From assembly GCA_026874595.1 (NCBI GenBank), contig JAPPUL010000076.1, positions 746,001-810,000 on the forward strand: 64,000 nt of DNA, given 5' to 3'. This DNA is from Sipunculus nudus. Its lineage: Eukaryota; Annelida; Sipuncula; Golfingiida; Sipunculidae. Positions 38,655 through 50,600 of this stretch are shown here, one piece after another. How positions within the stretch are numbered: the first letter of the stretch is position 1; every line of letters starts with the position of its first letter. The notes below the pieces were generated by a model, which saw only the letters and a program-made list of their open reading frames with translations, searched no databases and had not been told where the DNA came from. The translations under genes were made by a program, and so were the position numbers.

Positions 38655-39576
38655 AGGATTAACACTTACAATAGTATTTAAGTCAATGAGCTTAAATTAT
38701 GGTGAGGGAATAGGTAATATATCAGAACTAAAAAAGCTTACTTGTGATGCTGGGGTTTTTACTTACTTATCCAGACAGGCTATTCGTTATGATATTTTTA
38801 GGATGCTAAAAGAATATTTTAATATAGATGATAAAGAGAATCCTTTAACTGGCGATAGTACAGTTGTTCAGTTTAGCCCTGATGTGAATGTAAGAGACTA
38901 TATTGAAGCAGATTTATTTGGCTATATGAAAACAGTAAAAGGCGAGGGGTCAAGAACCCGTTCTGCTGTTGTACGTATTAGTCCTGCCGTTGCCCTGGAG
39001 CCATTTCATAGTGATTTAGAATGGGGTACAAACAAAAGCTTTGCTGATCGTATGAACGTTCACTCTAATAAAGAGGTTCATCCTAACCCTTTTCAGTTTG
39101 AGCATCAAGATGCCCTTTATTCCTATACTATCACTATTGATCTAAATAGAGTCGGGAAGGATGAGCATGATAATATTAATATTGCAAACAATGAAAAAGC
39201 AGATAGAGTTAAAAAGCTTATTGAGATTGTCAAAGTTTTAAATAGGGATATAAAAGGACGAACAGAAAGCTTAAATCCTATGTTTGTTATAGGGGGGGTG
39301 TATAACGTTAAAAACCCTTTCTTTTTAAACAAGATAAAAGTCAGCTATGACCAAGATAAAAAAGCTTATAGCTTATCCACAAACATATTAAACTCAACGT
39401 CAGAACTAAGCTTTAATGGTGAGAAGGTAAAAGATAAAACAAAGCTTGGGTATATATCAGGTTTCTGGGCTAATGAGGATGAGTTTAAAAGCATACCTAA
39501 CAATTGTTTTGATAACGTAAACGATTGTTTTGACTCGCTTATCAAGTCAATAGATGAGGCTTATAATACAAACTAG
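38647..39576 (+). CDS. cas7: Cas7 backbone subunit (Cst2/DevR type)
   Basis: Cas7 forms the helical backbone of Cascade along the crRNA. The opening LTLTIVFKSMSLNYGEGIGN and the following LTCDAGVFTYLSRQAIRYDI are typical of the Cst2/DevR family. ARTRSAVVRISPAVAL-like sequence (residues 105-120) fits the thumb region. AAGGAGG precedes the ATG at 38647. An upstream in-frame start inside cas8b would add 29 residues unlike the family. Length 309 is normal. Confidence 0.92.
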   Translation: MNKGLTLTIVFKSMSLNYGEGIGNISELKKLTCDAGVFTYLSRQAIRYDIFRMLKEYFNIDDKENPLTGDSTVVQFSPDVNVRDYIEADLFGYMKTVKGEGSRTRSAVVRISPAVALEPFHSDLEWGTNKSFADRMNVHSNKEVHPNPFQFEHQDALYSYTITIDLNRVGKDEHDNINIANNEKADRVKKLIEIVKVLNRDIKGRTESLNPMFVIGGVYNVKNPFFLNKIKVSYDQDKKAYSLSTNILNSTSELSFNGEKVKDKTKLGYISGFWANEDEFKSIPNNCFDNVNDCFDSLIKSIDEAYNTN

Positions 39577-39585
39577 GATAATATA

Positions 39586-40482
39586 ATGGAATTATTACGT
39601 ATAGAGGCTAGTCAGGTTATGGCAAACTATAGAAAGCCTATGTCCTATGGTTTTGTAGATAGCTATCCTTTGCCTTCTATATCTACGATTAGGGGGTGGT
39701 TTCATGCGGTTATTGGTGCCAGTGAGTATATACCAATAAAGATGTCTATACAGGGCAGGTCTTCTTCAGCGGTTTATGACATGCAAAGGATGATAAAGTT
39801 TGATAGGGACAGAAGATTAGAGGATACAAAAAAGATTGGTTTTGGTACTTTTAATTCACAAATAGTTGGTAAGCTAACTAATGAAGATGATAAAAACTTT
39901 ATTAAAAGCATCTTTTCTGAGGATATCCAAAAAGAAGAGTATGTTCGTAATAAGTTAACAAAAGAGGAGACTAATAGATTAAAAGATATTCTTAAGTTAG
40001 TTTCTTATCCAAAACCTTATCTTGAAAGTTTTGCTAAGCTTTTGTCTTACACACCGACTTATGTTGCCAATATATTTGAAATAGACTTAATCATTTATAT
40101 AAAAACAGATAAAGAACATCTTGATAGCTTTAAAGATAAGGTATTTGGATATGACTACCCACATATTGGACGGAGTGAAGATTTAGCTTGTATTGACAGT
40201 ATTTCTTATGTTGAAGTTAAAGAAAAGGAGTTTGGAGTGAGAAATAATCATAGGATAAACTATGGCCTATACTTAAACCGCTCATCAGCTCAACGTATGA
40301 GTTTAAGTGGTCTTAACTATAGGATGCCTTTTAAGTATGAGGTTATTAATGGTATACGCTACTTTAAAAGACTTGACGTTGTATATGTTGAGGATGAGGC
40401 TATTATAAATACTCCTTGTTTATTTGATGAAGAGAAAGGTAGAGTTGTAGATTTAATTGGAGACTACGATAATGGCAGATAG
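39586..40482 (+). CDS. cas5: Cas5 subunit (Cas5t type)
   Basis: Cas5 caps the 5' handle end of the crRNA in Cascade. The N-terminal LLRIEASQVMANYRKPMS and the family segment PLPSISTIRGWFHAVIGA (residues 26-43) are clear. A C-terminal GIRYFKRLDVVYVED follows. Length 298 is slightly long but typical for the Cst type. It starts ten bases after cas7, and its 3' end overlaps cas3 by 11 bases. Confidence 0.9.
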   Translation: MELLRIEASQVMANYRKPMSYGFVDSYPLPSISTIRGWFHAVIGASEYIPIKMSIQGRSSSAVYDMQRMIKFDRDRRLEDTKKIGFGTFNSQIVGKLTNEDDKNFIKSIFSEDIQKEEYVRNKLTKEETNRLKDILKLVSYPKPYLESFAKLLSYTPTYVANIFEIDLIIYIKTDKEHLDSFKDKVFGYDYPHIGRSEDLACIDSISYVEVKEKEFGVRNNHRINYGLYLNRSSAQRMSLSGLNYRMPFKYEVINGIRYFKRLDVVYVEDEAIINTPCLFDEEKGRVVDLIGDYDNGR

Positions 40483-42739
40483 TATATATGCTAAAACCTA
40501 TTATGAAAACAATAAGCCTGTTGGGGAGTCATTAGAAGTTCATGTTGGGTATCTAATGGATAATTTAGATGAGTTAAAAGCCTTGTACAAGGAAGAGATA
40601 GAAAATCTTGTAGATGGAGATAATAAGCAGTTTTGGGATAGTTTAGGTCTTTGTGTCTTATTTCATGATTGTGGGAAGATATCAACTCATTTTCAAAATA
40701 AGATTAGGAGCAGGATAGGGGAACATAAATTAAAGCATAAGGCAAAGTTAAACGGTGAGATACCTCATAATTATTTATCTCCTGCCTTTTTACCTGAGGG
40801 ACTTGATGCCTTAGTTGAAGATGACTTCTTTAAGATATTTTTTACTATTGCCTTTCACCATGATAGGAATATAGGCTTTGACAAAGAGTACTTAAAAAAA
40901 GTCATCGAAGATGATCTGCAAAAGATAATTGACACTAATAAAGATGTACTATCTTGGTTAAAGGCTTGGTTAAAAGAGTATGGCTATACGTTACCTTCTA
41001 AGCTTTGGCCTGATTACTTAAGCTATTTAGAAGAGGGTAAATACAATCGTTATAATTCTCGATATGCAAAGATACGAAAGGAAAAGTCATATATTTTGCT
41101 TAAAGGACTTTTTCATCGTTTAGATTATTCAGCATCAGCACATCAGCCTGTTGAACTTGAAAGGATAGCTAATCCGGATGGAAAACTATTAAGCTACTTA
41201 AGAAATAAGTTAGAGGCCGATGGTTTTGCGTTTAGGGGTCTAAAAGACTTTCAAGCTAAGGCAAAAGACTATAGAGATAAAAGCGTTTTACTAACGGCAT
41301 CAACAGGGATGGGTAAAACAGAGTTTGCGATTAATTGGATAGGTACTGACAAGGCATTTTATACTCTACCTCTTAGAGTATCTGTTAATGCAATGTACGA
41401 ACGATTTGTAAAGATATTCTCAAAAGATAAGGTGGGGCTTGTTCACAGTGATAGTTTACTTTATGGAATTGAAGAGAAAATTAAACAAGAACATATATTT
41501 AACATTGATAAAGCAAAACAAGCAAAACAGTTTGCGTTTCCTACAACAATAACCACTGCTGATCAGTTGTTCACATCGGTATTTAAGTGGCCTGGATATG
41601 AAATGATTTATGCTACTTTAATGTATTCTAAAGTTATCTTAGATGAACCTCAAAGTTATTCTCCTGAGACTTTAGCTGTTATTGTAAAGGCACTTGAGGA
41701 GATTTCTTCGTTAGGGGGTAAGTTTTGTTTTATGAGTGCTACTATTCACCCTTATGTTAAAAAACATCTTAAAGAGGTTGTTAATATAGGCCCTATTTAT
41801 CATGAAGAGGATAAACATTGTATTTCTTTAGTAGAAAAGTCCATAGAAGAGTTAAGCGATCAAATAAAGGGAGAATTTAATAATGGTAAAAAGGTTCTTG
41901 TAATCTGTAATACAGTAAAAAAGGCTCAGGGGCTATATAAGGCTTTAGATATTCCGTCTAAAAAGTTACTTCATGGAGGCTTTATAAAAAAGCATCGCTC
42001 TTTAAAAGAAATAGAAATACAAGAGGATTATAAAAGGGAAGAAAAGGTTGTTTGGATAACGACTCAAATAGTTGAGGCATCATTAGATATTGATTATGAC
42101 ATACTTTTTACTGAGCTAGCAAGCATAGACTCGTTATTACAAAGAATGGGCAGGGTCTATCGTTTTAGAAATATAGATAAAGGATCGCCTGCAAATGTAT
42201 TTATAGCAACAAAAGAGCCATCTGATGGATATAAGATTTATGATAAAACGGTTGTGCTTCTAACGTTAGAAGTGCTTATAAAGTATAATAATAATATTTT
42301 GAAAGAAAAAGAAAAGCTTAGTTTAATGGATAAGGTTTTTGGAGATAAAGAAAAGGTCAAAGATTTTTATAAAAGATTTAAAGATAGCTATGACTTACTA
42401 GAAAATGGCTTTGAAACTGAAGATAAAAAACAAGCCCAAAAACTATTTAGAGATATAGCAAGTATGACAGTAATCCCAAAGCCTATTTATGAAGAGAATG
42501 AAGAAGAGCTTGATAATCTAGTTGATAAATTAACTAGTAAGGCACGTCTTGACTATAGAGAAAGGTTATTGGCCACTCAAAAGATTGATAGCTTTACCTT
42601 AAACATACCTATTTATAAGGCATCTACTTTTGTTGAGTTATTGCCTAAGAGAGGGATATTTAAGGCAGATATTGATTATGATGCTGAGCTAGGCATTTTG
42701 GTTAACAAGAAGGTTGAGGGTGGTGAAAACATTATCTAA
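40472..42739 (+). CDS. cas3: Cas3, HD nuclease-helicase
   Basis: Cas3 is recruited to the R-loop, nicks and degrades target DNA. The HD domain comes first, with FHDCGK at residues 64-69 and FHHDRN downstream. The SF2 helicase follows: Walker A TASTGMGKTE (about 276-285), LDEPQSYSP (about 390), MSATIH and the C-terminal QRMGRVYR. All key residues are present. I use the ATG at 40472, since the TTG five codons upstream lies deeper in cas5. Length 755 is usual for I-B. Cas4 overlaps its 3' end. Confidence 0.95.
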   Translation: MADSIYAKTYYENNKPVGESLEVHVGYLMDNLDELKALYKEEIENLVDGDNKQFWDSLGLCVLFHDCGKISTHFQNKIRSRIGEHKLKHKAKLNGEIPHNYLSPAFLPEGLDALVEDDFFKIFFTIAFHHDRNIGFDKEYLKKVIEDDLQKIIDTNKDVLSWLKAWLKEYGYTLPSKLWPDYLSYLEEGKYNRYNSRYAKIRKEKSYILLKGLFHRLDYSASAHQPVELERIANPDGKLLSYLRNKLEADGFAFRGLKDFQAKAKDYRDKSVLLTASTGMGKTEFAINWIGTDKAFYTLPLRVSVNAMYERFVKIFSKDKVGLVHSDSLLYGIEEKIKQEHIFNIDKAKQAKQFAFPTTITTADQLFTSVFKWPGYEMIYATLMYSKVILDEPQSYSPETLAVIVKALEEISSLGGKFCFMSATIHPYVKKHLKEVVNIGPIYHEEDKHCISLVEKSIEELSDQIKGEFNNGKKVLVICNTVKKAQGLYKALDIPSKKLLHGGFIKKHRSLKEIEIQEDYKREEKVVWITTQIVEASLDIDYDILFTELASIDSLLQRMGRVYRFRNIDKGSPANVFIATKEPSDGYKIYDKTVVLLTLEVLIKYNNNILKEKEKLSLMDKVFGDKEKVKDFYKRFKDSYDLLENGFETEDKKQAQKLFRDIASMTVIPKPIYEENEEELDNLVDKLTSKARLDYRERLLATQKIDSFTLNIPIYKASTFVELLPKRGIFKADIDYDAELGILVNKKVEGGENII

Positions 42740-43238
42740 CTTAACATCTTCTAATTACATAACAGGAGTACAGGTTAATTATTATCATATTTGCGATAGG
42801 AAGTTGTGGTTATTTTCTCGTAGTATACAAATGGAACAAGAGAGTGATGCAGTTAAGATGGGAACGGTTATACACAAGACATCTTATAAACGAAAGCGAA
42901 AGGAGATAGAAATTGGAGGGATAAAGATAGATTTTCTTGATATTAGAAATGGTATAATCCATGAAGTTAAGAAGTCCAAGGCTATGAAAGAGTCTCATAT
43001 TTGGCAGATGAAGTATTATCTTTATTCTTTAAGTGAGCTTGGAGTTAAGGTTTCGGGTATGATTAATTATCCTCTTTTGAAAAGAAGGGAAATGGTTGAT
43101 CTTAGCGATGAGGATATTATTTACTTAGATAGAGTTTTATTAGAGATAGAAAGGATTGTTTTGGAGAATGACATACCGGAAGTAATTAATAAGAAGTTTT
43201 GTAAGAAGTGTAGTTATTATGATCTTTGTTATATTTGA
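42720..43238 (+). CDS. cas4: Cas4 exonuclease
   Basis: Cas4 trims pre-spacers and helps choose PAM and orientation during adaptation. The iron-sulfur ligands are the Cys in YHICDRKLW and the C-terminal trio CKKCSYYDLC. The nuclease motifs GTVIHKTSY, IDFLDI and HEVKKSK are in the right order. No ATG fits at the start, so a GTG at 42720 or 42723 is used, inside the last codons of cas3. Length about 172 is normal. The gene lies directly before cas1. Confidence 0.92.
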   Translation: MVKTLSNLTSSNYITGVQVNYYHICDRKLWLFSRSIQMEQESDAVKMGTVIHKTSYKRKRKEIEIGGIKIDFLDIRNGIIHEVKKSKAMKESHIWQMKYYLYSLSELGVKVSGMINYPLLKRREMVDLSDEDIIYLDRVLLEIERIVLENDIPEVINKKFCKKCSYYDLCYI

Positions 43239-43255
43239 GTTTTGATGCAAGATTG

Positions 43256-44245
43256 ATGCAAGATTATTATATTTTTCGTTCTGGGGAGCTAAAGAGGAAA
43301 GATGATTCCTTGATGGTTATTTATAAAGAAGATGGCTCTGAAAAGATTAAACCAATACCTATAAATGATGTAGATTCAATATATCTTTTTGGAGAAACGA
43401 GCTTAAATACTAAGCTCATTAACTTCTTATCCCAAAAGCACATAGCAGTACATTTTTTTAATTACTACGGATTTTACACAGGTAGTTTTTATCCGCGAGA
43501 GTATCTTACAGCAGGAGATCTATTAGTCAAACAAGTTGCACACTACTTAGATTATGCGAAACGAGTTATTATTGCAAAAGAAATGGTAAGGGGAGCAGTT
43601 CATGGTATAATAAACAATCTAAAGCGCTACCCTGAAGGGACATCAAAGTTATTAGATTCTATCCTAAAGCTTAATGAGGCTATTGACAAACAAGATAATA
43701 TATCATCTTTGATGGGCATTGAAGGTAATATCCGTGATTTGTATTATAAGTCTTTTAATTACATAATAAAGCAGGACATTGATTTTCAAAAGAGGATTAA
43801 ACACCCGCCTGGGGATTGGATAAACGCGCTAATTTCTTTTATGAATAGCATGGTGTATGTAGAGACTCTTAAAGCGATATATAGGACGCAGTTAAACCCA
43901 ACAATAAGTTATTTGCACGAACCATTTTATCGTCGTTATTCGTTATCCCTAGACATATCCGAGATATTCAAACCTATATTGGGCGACAGGCTAATATTTT
44001 CATTATTAAACAATAATAAACTTAAAAAGAGTGACTTTGATAAAGATTTAAATTTTGCATATCTAAAAGAAACAGGTCGTAAGAAAGTGCTAGAGGCATG
44101 GGAGAGTAAACTAAATGATACAATATATCATAAGGGGCTAAAAAAGAAAGTTAGTTATAGGAGGTTAATAAGGCTTGAGGCTTATAAATTGATTAAACAT
44201 TTATTAGGGGAGAAGGCATATAAGAGTTTAAGGATATGGTGGTAA
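43256..44245 (+). CDS. cas1b: Cas1, type I-B
   Basis: This is the integrase of the I-B adaptation module. The start MQDYYIFRSGELKRKDDSL matches the usual Cas1b opening, so I chose the ATG at 43256 over an upstream TTG. Further features are INDVDSIYLFGE, VHFFNYYGFYTGSFYPRE and LMGIEGNIRDLYY with the first catalytic Glu, then LHEPFYRRYSLSLDISEIFKP with the His and later acid. It is only distantly similar to the II-C Cas1 in this window, so each system has its own machinery. It overlaps cas2 by ten bases. Confidence 0.95.
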   Translation: MQDYYIFRSGELKRKDDSLMVIYKEDGSEKIKPIPINDVDSIYLFGETSLNTKLINFLSQKHIAVHFFNYYGFYTGSFYPREYLTAGDLLVKQVAHYLDYAKRVIIAKEMVRGAVHGIINNLKRYPEGTSKLLDSILKLNEAIDKQDNISSLMGIEGNIRDLYYKSFNYIIKQDIDFQKRIKHPPGDWINALISFMNSMVYVETLKAIYRTQLNPTISYLHEPFYRRYSLSLDISEIFKPILGDRLIFSLLNNNKLKKSDFDKDLNFAYLKETGRKKVLEAWESKLNDTIYHKGLKKKVSYRRLIRLEAYKLIKHLLGEKAYKSLRIWW

Positions 44246-44529
44246 GAATGTTTGTAATAGGAGTATACGATATATCAACGGTTAGTAAAGCAGGACGAGC
44301 AAGGCTACCTAAGCTAATGAAGTTGATGAGGAGGTATTTGCATCATAGCCAGAAGTCAGTTTTTGAGGGGGAGATAACAGGTGCAAATTTATTAGAGTTA
44401 AGAAATTCGATAAAGGAAGTGATTAATAAGGAAGAAGATTATGTAGTATTATTTAAGGTATCAAACTCTAAGAATATAACAAGGGAGAACCTAGGCCTAG
44501 ACTTTGATCCAGGAGCTGTAATTATTTAA
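44236..44529 (+). CDS. cas2b: Cas2, type I-B
   Basis: This small partner of Cas1b has the typical start FVIGVYDIS, with the conserved Asp, and YLHHSQKSVFEGEIT in the middle. At 97 residues it is of normal length. It is the last gene of the operon, 78 bases before the first repeat of the large array. A start four codons downstream at 44248 is also possible. Confidence 0.93.
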   Translation: MVVRMFVIGVYDISTVSKAGRARLPKLMKLMRRYLHHSQKSVFEGEITGANLLELRNSIKEVINKEEDYVVLFKVSNSKNITRENLGLDFDPGAVII

Positions 44530-44607
44530 AAAGCACGATCGGAGGTTTGGGAATAAAATTAAGAAAGCGCTGATATAAGGATGTGTTATATAATAAGTTA
44601 CAGATGG
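44530..44607 (+). promoter_or_regulatory. Putative leader of the I-B array
   Basis: These 78 bases lie between cas2 and the first repeat and must hold at least part of the leader. tatataataag at about 44587 is a possible -10 region. The leader may extend into cas2. Spacers near this end should be the newest. Confidence 0.5.
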
Positions 44608-47600
44608 GTTTTAGTTACCAATAGTGGGATTTAAAGCCCGCCTTTCGTTTATAGAAGATGCAAAGAAGGATAGTTTTAGTTACCAATAGTGGGATTTAAA
44701 GAATTTTCGACGGGATGATGTAAGCGATAGATTATTAGTTTTAGTTACCAATAGTGGGATTTAAAGAAACTAGTCAGAGAAGCAAAACTAAGCGAAGAAT
44801 ACGTTTTAGTTACCAATAGTGGGATTTAAAGTTGTAACTCAATTAAAATACTTTGAATGATTGCACTGTTTTAGTTACCAATAGTGGGATTTAAAGCTGA
44901 AAGTCTCATTTACAGCGAGATCCAAGTCGTTGCGTTTTAGTTACCAATAGTGGGATTTAAAGCTAAGTGTAGGAGAGGTTAGTATAGATAATGAAGAAGT
45001 TTTAGTTACCAATAGTGGGATTTAAAGTTATCACAGAGCTCTATTCCTGTTTTACTTATCCTAGTTTTAGTTACCAATAGTGGGATTTAAAGAATAATCT
45101 TGAAGAGAACTCGGGGTGACTGGAGTAAGTTTTAGTTACCAATAGTGGGATTTAAAGAACTCTCAAATACTCTTCACCATCTTGACTTATTGCGTTTTAG
45201 TTACCAATAGTGGGATTTAAAGACGCTAGTTGTAAGCTAGCGTGAGTGAGGGGAAAGGGTTTTAGTTACCAATAGTGGGATTTAAAGTAACTATAGCGTA
45301 ACTCTCATTAAGATAGCGTATTAGTTTTAGTTACCAATAGTGGGATTTAAAGTTGAAAAGATCTGAGGAAGGCTTAGGAGAGGTCTTGTTTTAGTTACCA
45401 ATAGTGGGATTTAAAGTTTGAATTCCTCTTTGGGCAAAATCGTATTGCATCTGTTTTAGTTACCAATAGTGGGATTTAAAGGGACGAAATATCTATACTT
45501 GTTAGACCTTAAACCTCGTTTTAGTTACCAATAGTGGGATTTAAAGCTAATCTTGCTTTTCTCTTCTGTATACTCACTATATCGTTTTAGTTACCAATAG
45601 TGGGATTTAAAGATGAGCTTGAAAATGTTTGACAAAGGCCCTAGCACTGTTTTAGTTACCAATAGTGGGATTTAAAGTTGTTAAAACCCGTCATGCACAA
45701 TGTAGAGGTCCAGGTTTTAGTTACCAATAGTGGGATTTAAAGAACAGTATTTCTAAATCCTGTGTATCTTCTTCTTCTGTTTTAGTTACCAATAGTGGGA
45801 TTTAAAGTTATCTGTTGGTGAAGTTAGTATAGATAATGAAGAAGTTTTAGTTACCAATAGTGGGATTTAAAGGTTTTTCGATCCACAAGACTAGCAAAAT
45901 CTCCTAGTTTTAGTTACCAATAGTGGGATTTAAAGTAAGCAATCCTGTAAAACTAGACTATCTTCGTGTACTGTTTTAGTTACCAATAGTGGGATTTAAA
46001 GTTTAAAACCTGTTATGCATAATGTTGAGGTCCAGGTGTTTTAGTTACCAATAGTGGGATTTAAAGAACAACTGTGCTTAGTCTGTTCTGCATACACGCG
46101 TTGTTTTAGTTACCAATAGTGGGATTTAAAGTTTTTTGTTATTGCATTTTTAAGTTCAGCGAACGCACGTTTTAGTTACCAATAGTGGGATTTAAAGCGC
46201 TTTCAAAGCCGCTTTACGAGCTTTTTCTTCACTGTTTTAGTTACCAATAGTGGGATTTAAAGACTGTAAGCTAGCGTGAGTGAGGGGAAAGGAAGAGAAG
46301 TTTTAGTTACCAATAGTGGGATTTAAAGTTCTTTTTCAAGATAGAAAGTAGAAAGGATGAGGCCGTTTTAGTTACCAATAGTGGGATTTAAAGCACCTCT
46401 TTGTCTGTATATAATTTACGTCTCTGAATGTTTTAGTTACCAATAGTGGGATTTAAAGAATTTCTTAAAGAAGTGTCGTGTCGGATACTCAAGTGTTTTA
46501 GTTACCAATAGTGGGATTTAAAGTGCGGTTGCGTTGTGGTTTTTTAAAAATAATATGTCGTTTTAGTTACCAATAGTGGGATTTAAAGTGAAAAGTTTCA
46601 CTTACAGCGAGATCGATATCATTGGTTTTAGTTACCAATAGTGGGATTTAAAGTCGGGGGGCTCTCTTCTCTTATTTGCGCTGGGAGCGGTTTTAGTTAC
46701 CAATAGTGGGATTTAAAGAACTGTGTTTTGTTTGTTCTGCATAAACTCTTTTTGGTTTTAGTTACCAATAGTGGGATTTAAAGGCGCCACTTGCAGCCTT
46801 AACTTGCGCTGCCAGCTTGGTTTTAGTTACCAATAGTGGGATTTAAAGTAACTATCGAGTTTACGGAGAACATGCGACTTTTGTGTTTTAGTTACCAATA
46901 GTGGGATTTAAAGGCAACATACTGCGCAACTTTTCTTTTATCTCCATGCGCGTTTTAGTTACCAATAGTGGGATTTAAAGAGCTATGGTTGGTTGTTCGT
47001 TTACATAGAAGGTTAGGTTTTAGTTACCAATAGTGGGATTTAAAGCAAGGGGGGCCATGAGGTATTTTATTAGCTCTAAAGGTTTTAGTTACCAATAGTG
47101 GGATTTAAAGCGTTTCCCATCAAATCAACTTTAAATTGTTCAAAAAGTTTTAGTTACCAATAGTGGGATTTAAAGCTGCTATACACCGTTCTGGGTCTTA
47201 TCCACATTAGCGTTTTAGTTACCAATAGTGGGATTTAAAGAATTAGGAATGGCAGGAGCATCCTTAGGAGGCAATAGTTTTAGTTACCAATAGTGGGATT
47301 TAAAGATTCGCAAAAAACGCAAGCCCGCAAGTCGCAACATCGTTTTAGTTACCAATAGTGGGATTTAAAGTAATTTATATAATCTTGAAACATTTTCTTT
47401 TTTACTGTTTTAGTTACCAATAGTGGGATTTAAAGGAGTCAAAAAATGAGAAATCGACACAGAAGCCTAAAGTTTTAGTTACCAATAGTGGGATTTAAAG
47501 GAGGAATGACGAAAGCTGTCATTAGGGAGAACTTCCGTTTTAGTTACCAATAGTGGGATTTAAAGCGCTGTTGCGTTGTGGTTTTTTAAAAATAATATAT

Positions 47601-50600
47601 CGTTTTAGTTACCAATAGTGGGATTTAAAGAGATTTTTTTCCGATGTACCTAACACCTCACTAAAAGTTTTAGTTACCAATAGTGGGATTTAAAGGTTTT
47701 ATCATATTTAACCTGCAATCCTGCTATTTGGTTTTAGTTACCAATAGTGGGATTTAAAGTTCGCTAAGCCACTCTCACTTTGCATTGCAATCGAGTTTTA
47801 GTTACCAATAGTGGGATTTAAAGAATTCGGATTTTGAGTTTAAATAAAATAGGAGAACAGTTTTAGTTACCAATAGTGGGATTTAAAGGATTATTTAACT
47901 CAGATGTTGCACTTAACAAGACTTGTTTTAGTTACCAATAGTGGGATTTAAAGAACTCTTACTAACACTATCACCAATTAAACGAAAACGTTTTAGTTAC
48001 CAATAGTGGGATTTAAAGATTATAATAATCATAATTTGCCCACCATCTTTTTAAGTTTTAGTTACCAATAGTGGGATTTAAAGTCCCAGATTATGCGATT
48101 AGGAACGTAGTAATGTGAAGTTTTAGTTACCAATAGTGGGATTTAAAGTATTCACCTACAGCGAAATATCGCAATATATCAAATGTTTTAGTTACCAATA
48201 GTGGGATTTAAAGAACTATCCTCATGAACTTCTTGCTGTAACTCTAAGGTTTTAGTTACCAATAGTGGGATTTAAAGTGCATCTTAAGTCCCATCACTAT
48301 ACTCCGTAAACCTGTTTTAGTTACCAATAGTGGGATTTAAAGTTTTAAAAAAATCACGCGATGGGTATTCGAGCTCTTGGTTTTAGTTACCAATAGTGGG
48401 ATTTAAAGACAACTATGTCTTGTTTGCTCTGCGTACACTCGCTTGTTTTAGTTACCAATAGTGGGATTTAAAGTATCCTAGCATGTTTATTATAATATCT
48501 AAATCTTTTGTTTTAGTTACCAATAGTGGGATTTAAAGTACGGGATAACGTACTTTTGCCATTATGTTCTCCTTGTTTTAGTTACCAATAGTGGGATTTA
48601 AAGGTTTATTGTTTGAATTATTTTATCTTTTGTAATTTTGTTTTAGTTACCAATAGTGGGATTTAAAGATTTTTGAAAAACTTAAGTTTTTAAATTATAT
48701 TTTACGTTTTAGTTACCAATAGTGGGATTTAAAGGACTGTAATGTATATCGTACGTTGAGACGTATAAGCGTTTTAGTTACCAATAGTGGGATTTAAAGC
48801 TCTTGTCTGTTGTTTATCAAAAATACGGTAATTTAGTTTTAGTTACCAATAGTGGGATTTAAAGAGCTTTCTTGTTCCGCTGCACTCATATTGCTCCAAG
48901 GTTTTAGTTACCAATAGTGGGATTTAAAGGTGTAAGCATAACCCGCTTGCAACCCTGTAGCTGCGGGTTTTAGTTACCAATAGTGGGATTTAAAGTGCTC
49001 TTTGAAATTGAACTTATAAGTATTAGACCTCGTTTTAGTTACCAATAGTGGGATTTAAAGCAATATCCGATTTGGCACATAATAATGGTAAATACAGTTT
49101 TAGTTACCAATAGTGGGATTTAAAGCTAGTTGCTGCATCTCCTACACTACTCGACTTCAACGTTTTAGTTACCAATAGTGGGATTTAAAGGGTAATAAAT
49201 TTTGCTCAATTTGTATATTCTCAATCGTTTTAGTTACCAATAGTGGGATTTAAAGAACTACTCATTGCTTTTCCTACTCCTCTTGCAATACGTTTTAGTT
49301 ACCAATAGTGGGATTTAAAGCCGCAACACAGCTCCAGCACCACTTCTGGCAAGAACGTTTTAGTTACCAATAGTGGGATTTAAAGAAGCATAGAGGGGAT
49401 GTATGCCTGCCTGCTTTGCGTCGTTTTAGTTACCAATAGTGGGATTTAAAGCAGGCATACACTCAGAACTAAAGAGAATAGCAGAAGCGTTTTAGTTACC
49501 AATAGTGGGATTTAAAGAGAACAAGCTCTCAGACTTGGATTAGTGCGGTGAGCGTTTTAGTTACCAATAGTGGGATTTAAAGGTTCTGTTCAACAACGCA
49601 AAAGCCGACTGCGCAATTGTTTTAGTTACCAATAGTGGGATTTAAAGGAATAGAATAAGATGGGGTTTTTTTCTTTTTTACGTGTTTTAGTTACCAATAG
49701 TGGGATTTAAAGACTTTATAACGCAATCTTTTAATAAATAACTGCAAAGTTTTAGTTACCAATAGTGGGATTTAAAGTGGTCTTGAGGCAACTTAAAATC
49801 TACAAAGCCCTTCGTTTTAGTTACCAATAGTGGGATTTAAAGAATTGCAAAACTAGTGTCAATAGCATTTAAATATTTGTTTTAGTTACCAATAGTGGGA
49901 TTTAAAGTTTGTACAAAAATCAGGATGCTGCTCCTTGAATAGAGGTTTTAGTTACCAATAGTGGGATTTAAAGCAACTTCTAAAAAGTCGTCGTGAACAT
50001 CAGAGCGCGGTTTTAGTTACCAATAGTGGGATTTAAAGTACCTGTAGGCGGAGAACCTACTTCCTGCTTACCCAGTTTTAGTTACCAATAGTGGGATTTA
50101 AAGACATGAATGTTTTGATTGTTCCGCATATACTCGCTTGTTTTAGTTACCAATAGTGGGATTTAAAGGTCGGTTGCCATGCAGTCTGAGAGCGGCTTAG
50201 CGCAGTTTTAGTTACCAATAGTGGGATTTAAAGAGCTCTAAAAATATTTAAGTCTTCTTTGTTTATATATGTTTTAGTTACCAATAGTGGGATTTAAAGT
50301 CTCAAGCCTGTGATGCACAATGTTGAAGTTCAAGTGTTTTAGTTACCAATAGTGGGATTTAAAGATCGGATTTTATGGACTGATTGGGAAGATTTTATCA
50401 GTTTTAGTTACCAATAGTGGGATTTAAAGCATCATTACTTTTTTAAAATCGCGTCGCTTTTTACAGTTTTAGTTACCAATAGTGGGATTTAAAGATCTTA
50501 CACAGCGTTTCAAGTGTCGAACAACTTGAAGTTTTAGTTACCAATAGTGGGATTTAAAGACTCTAAACGATTTTTCATATGTAAATGCTTTTCTAGTTTT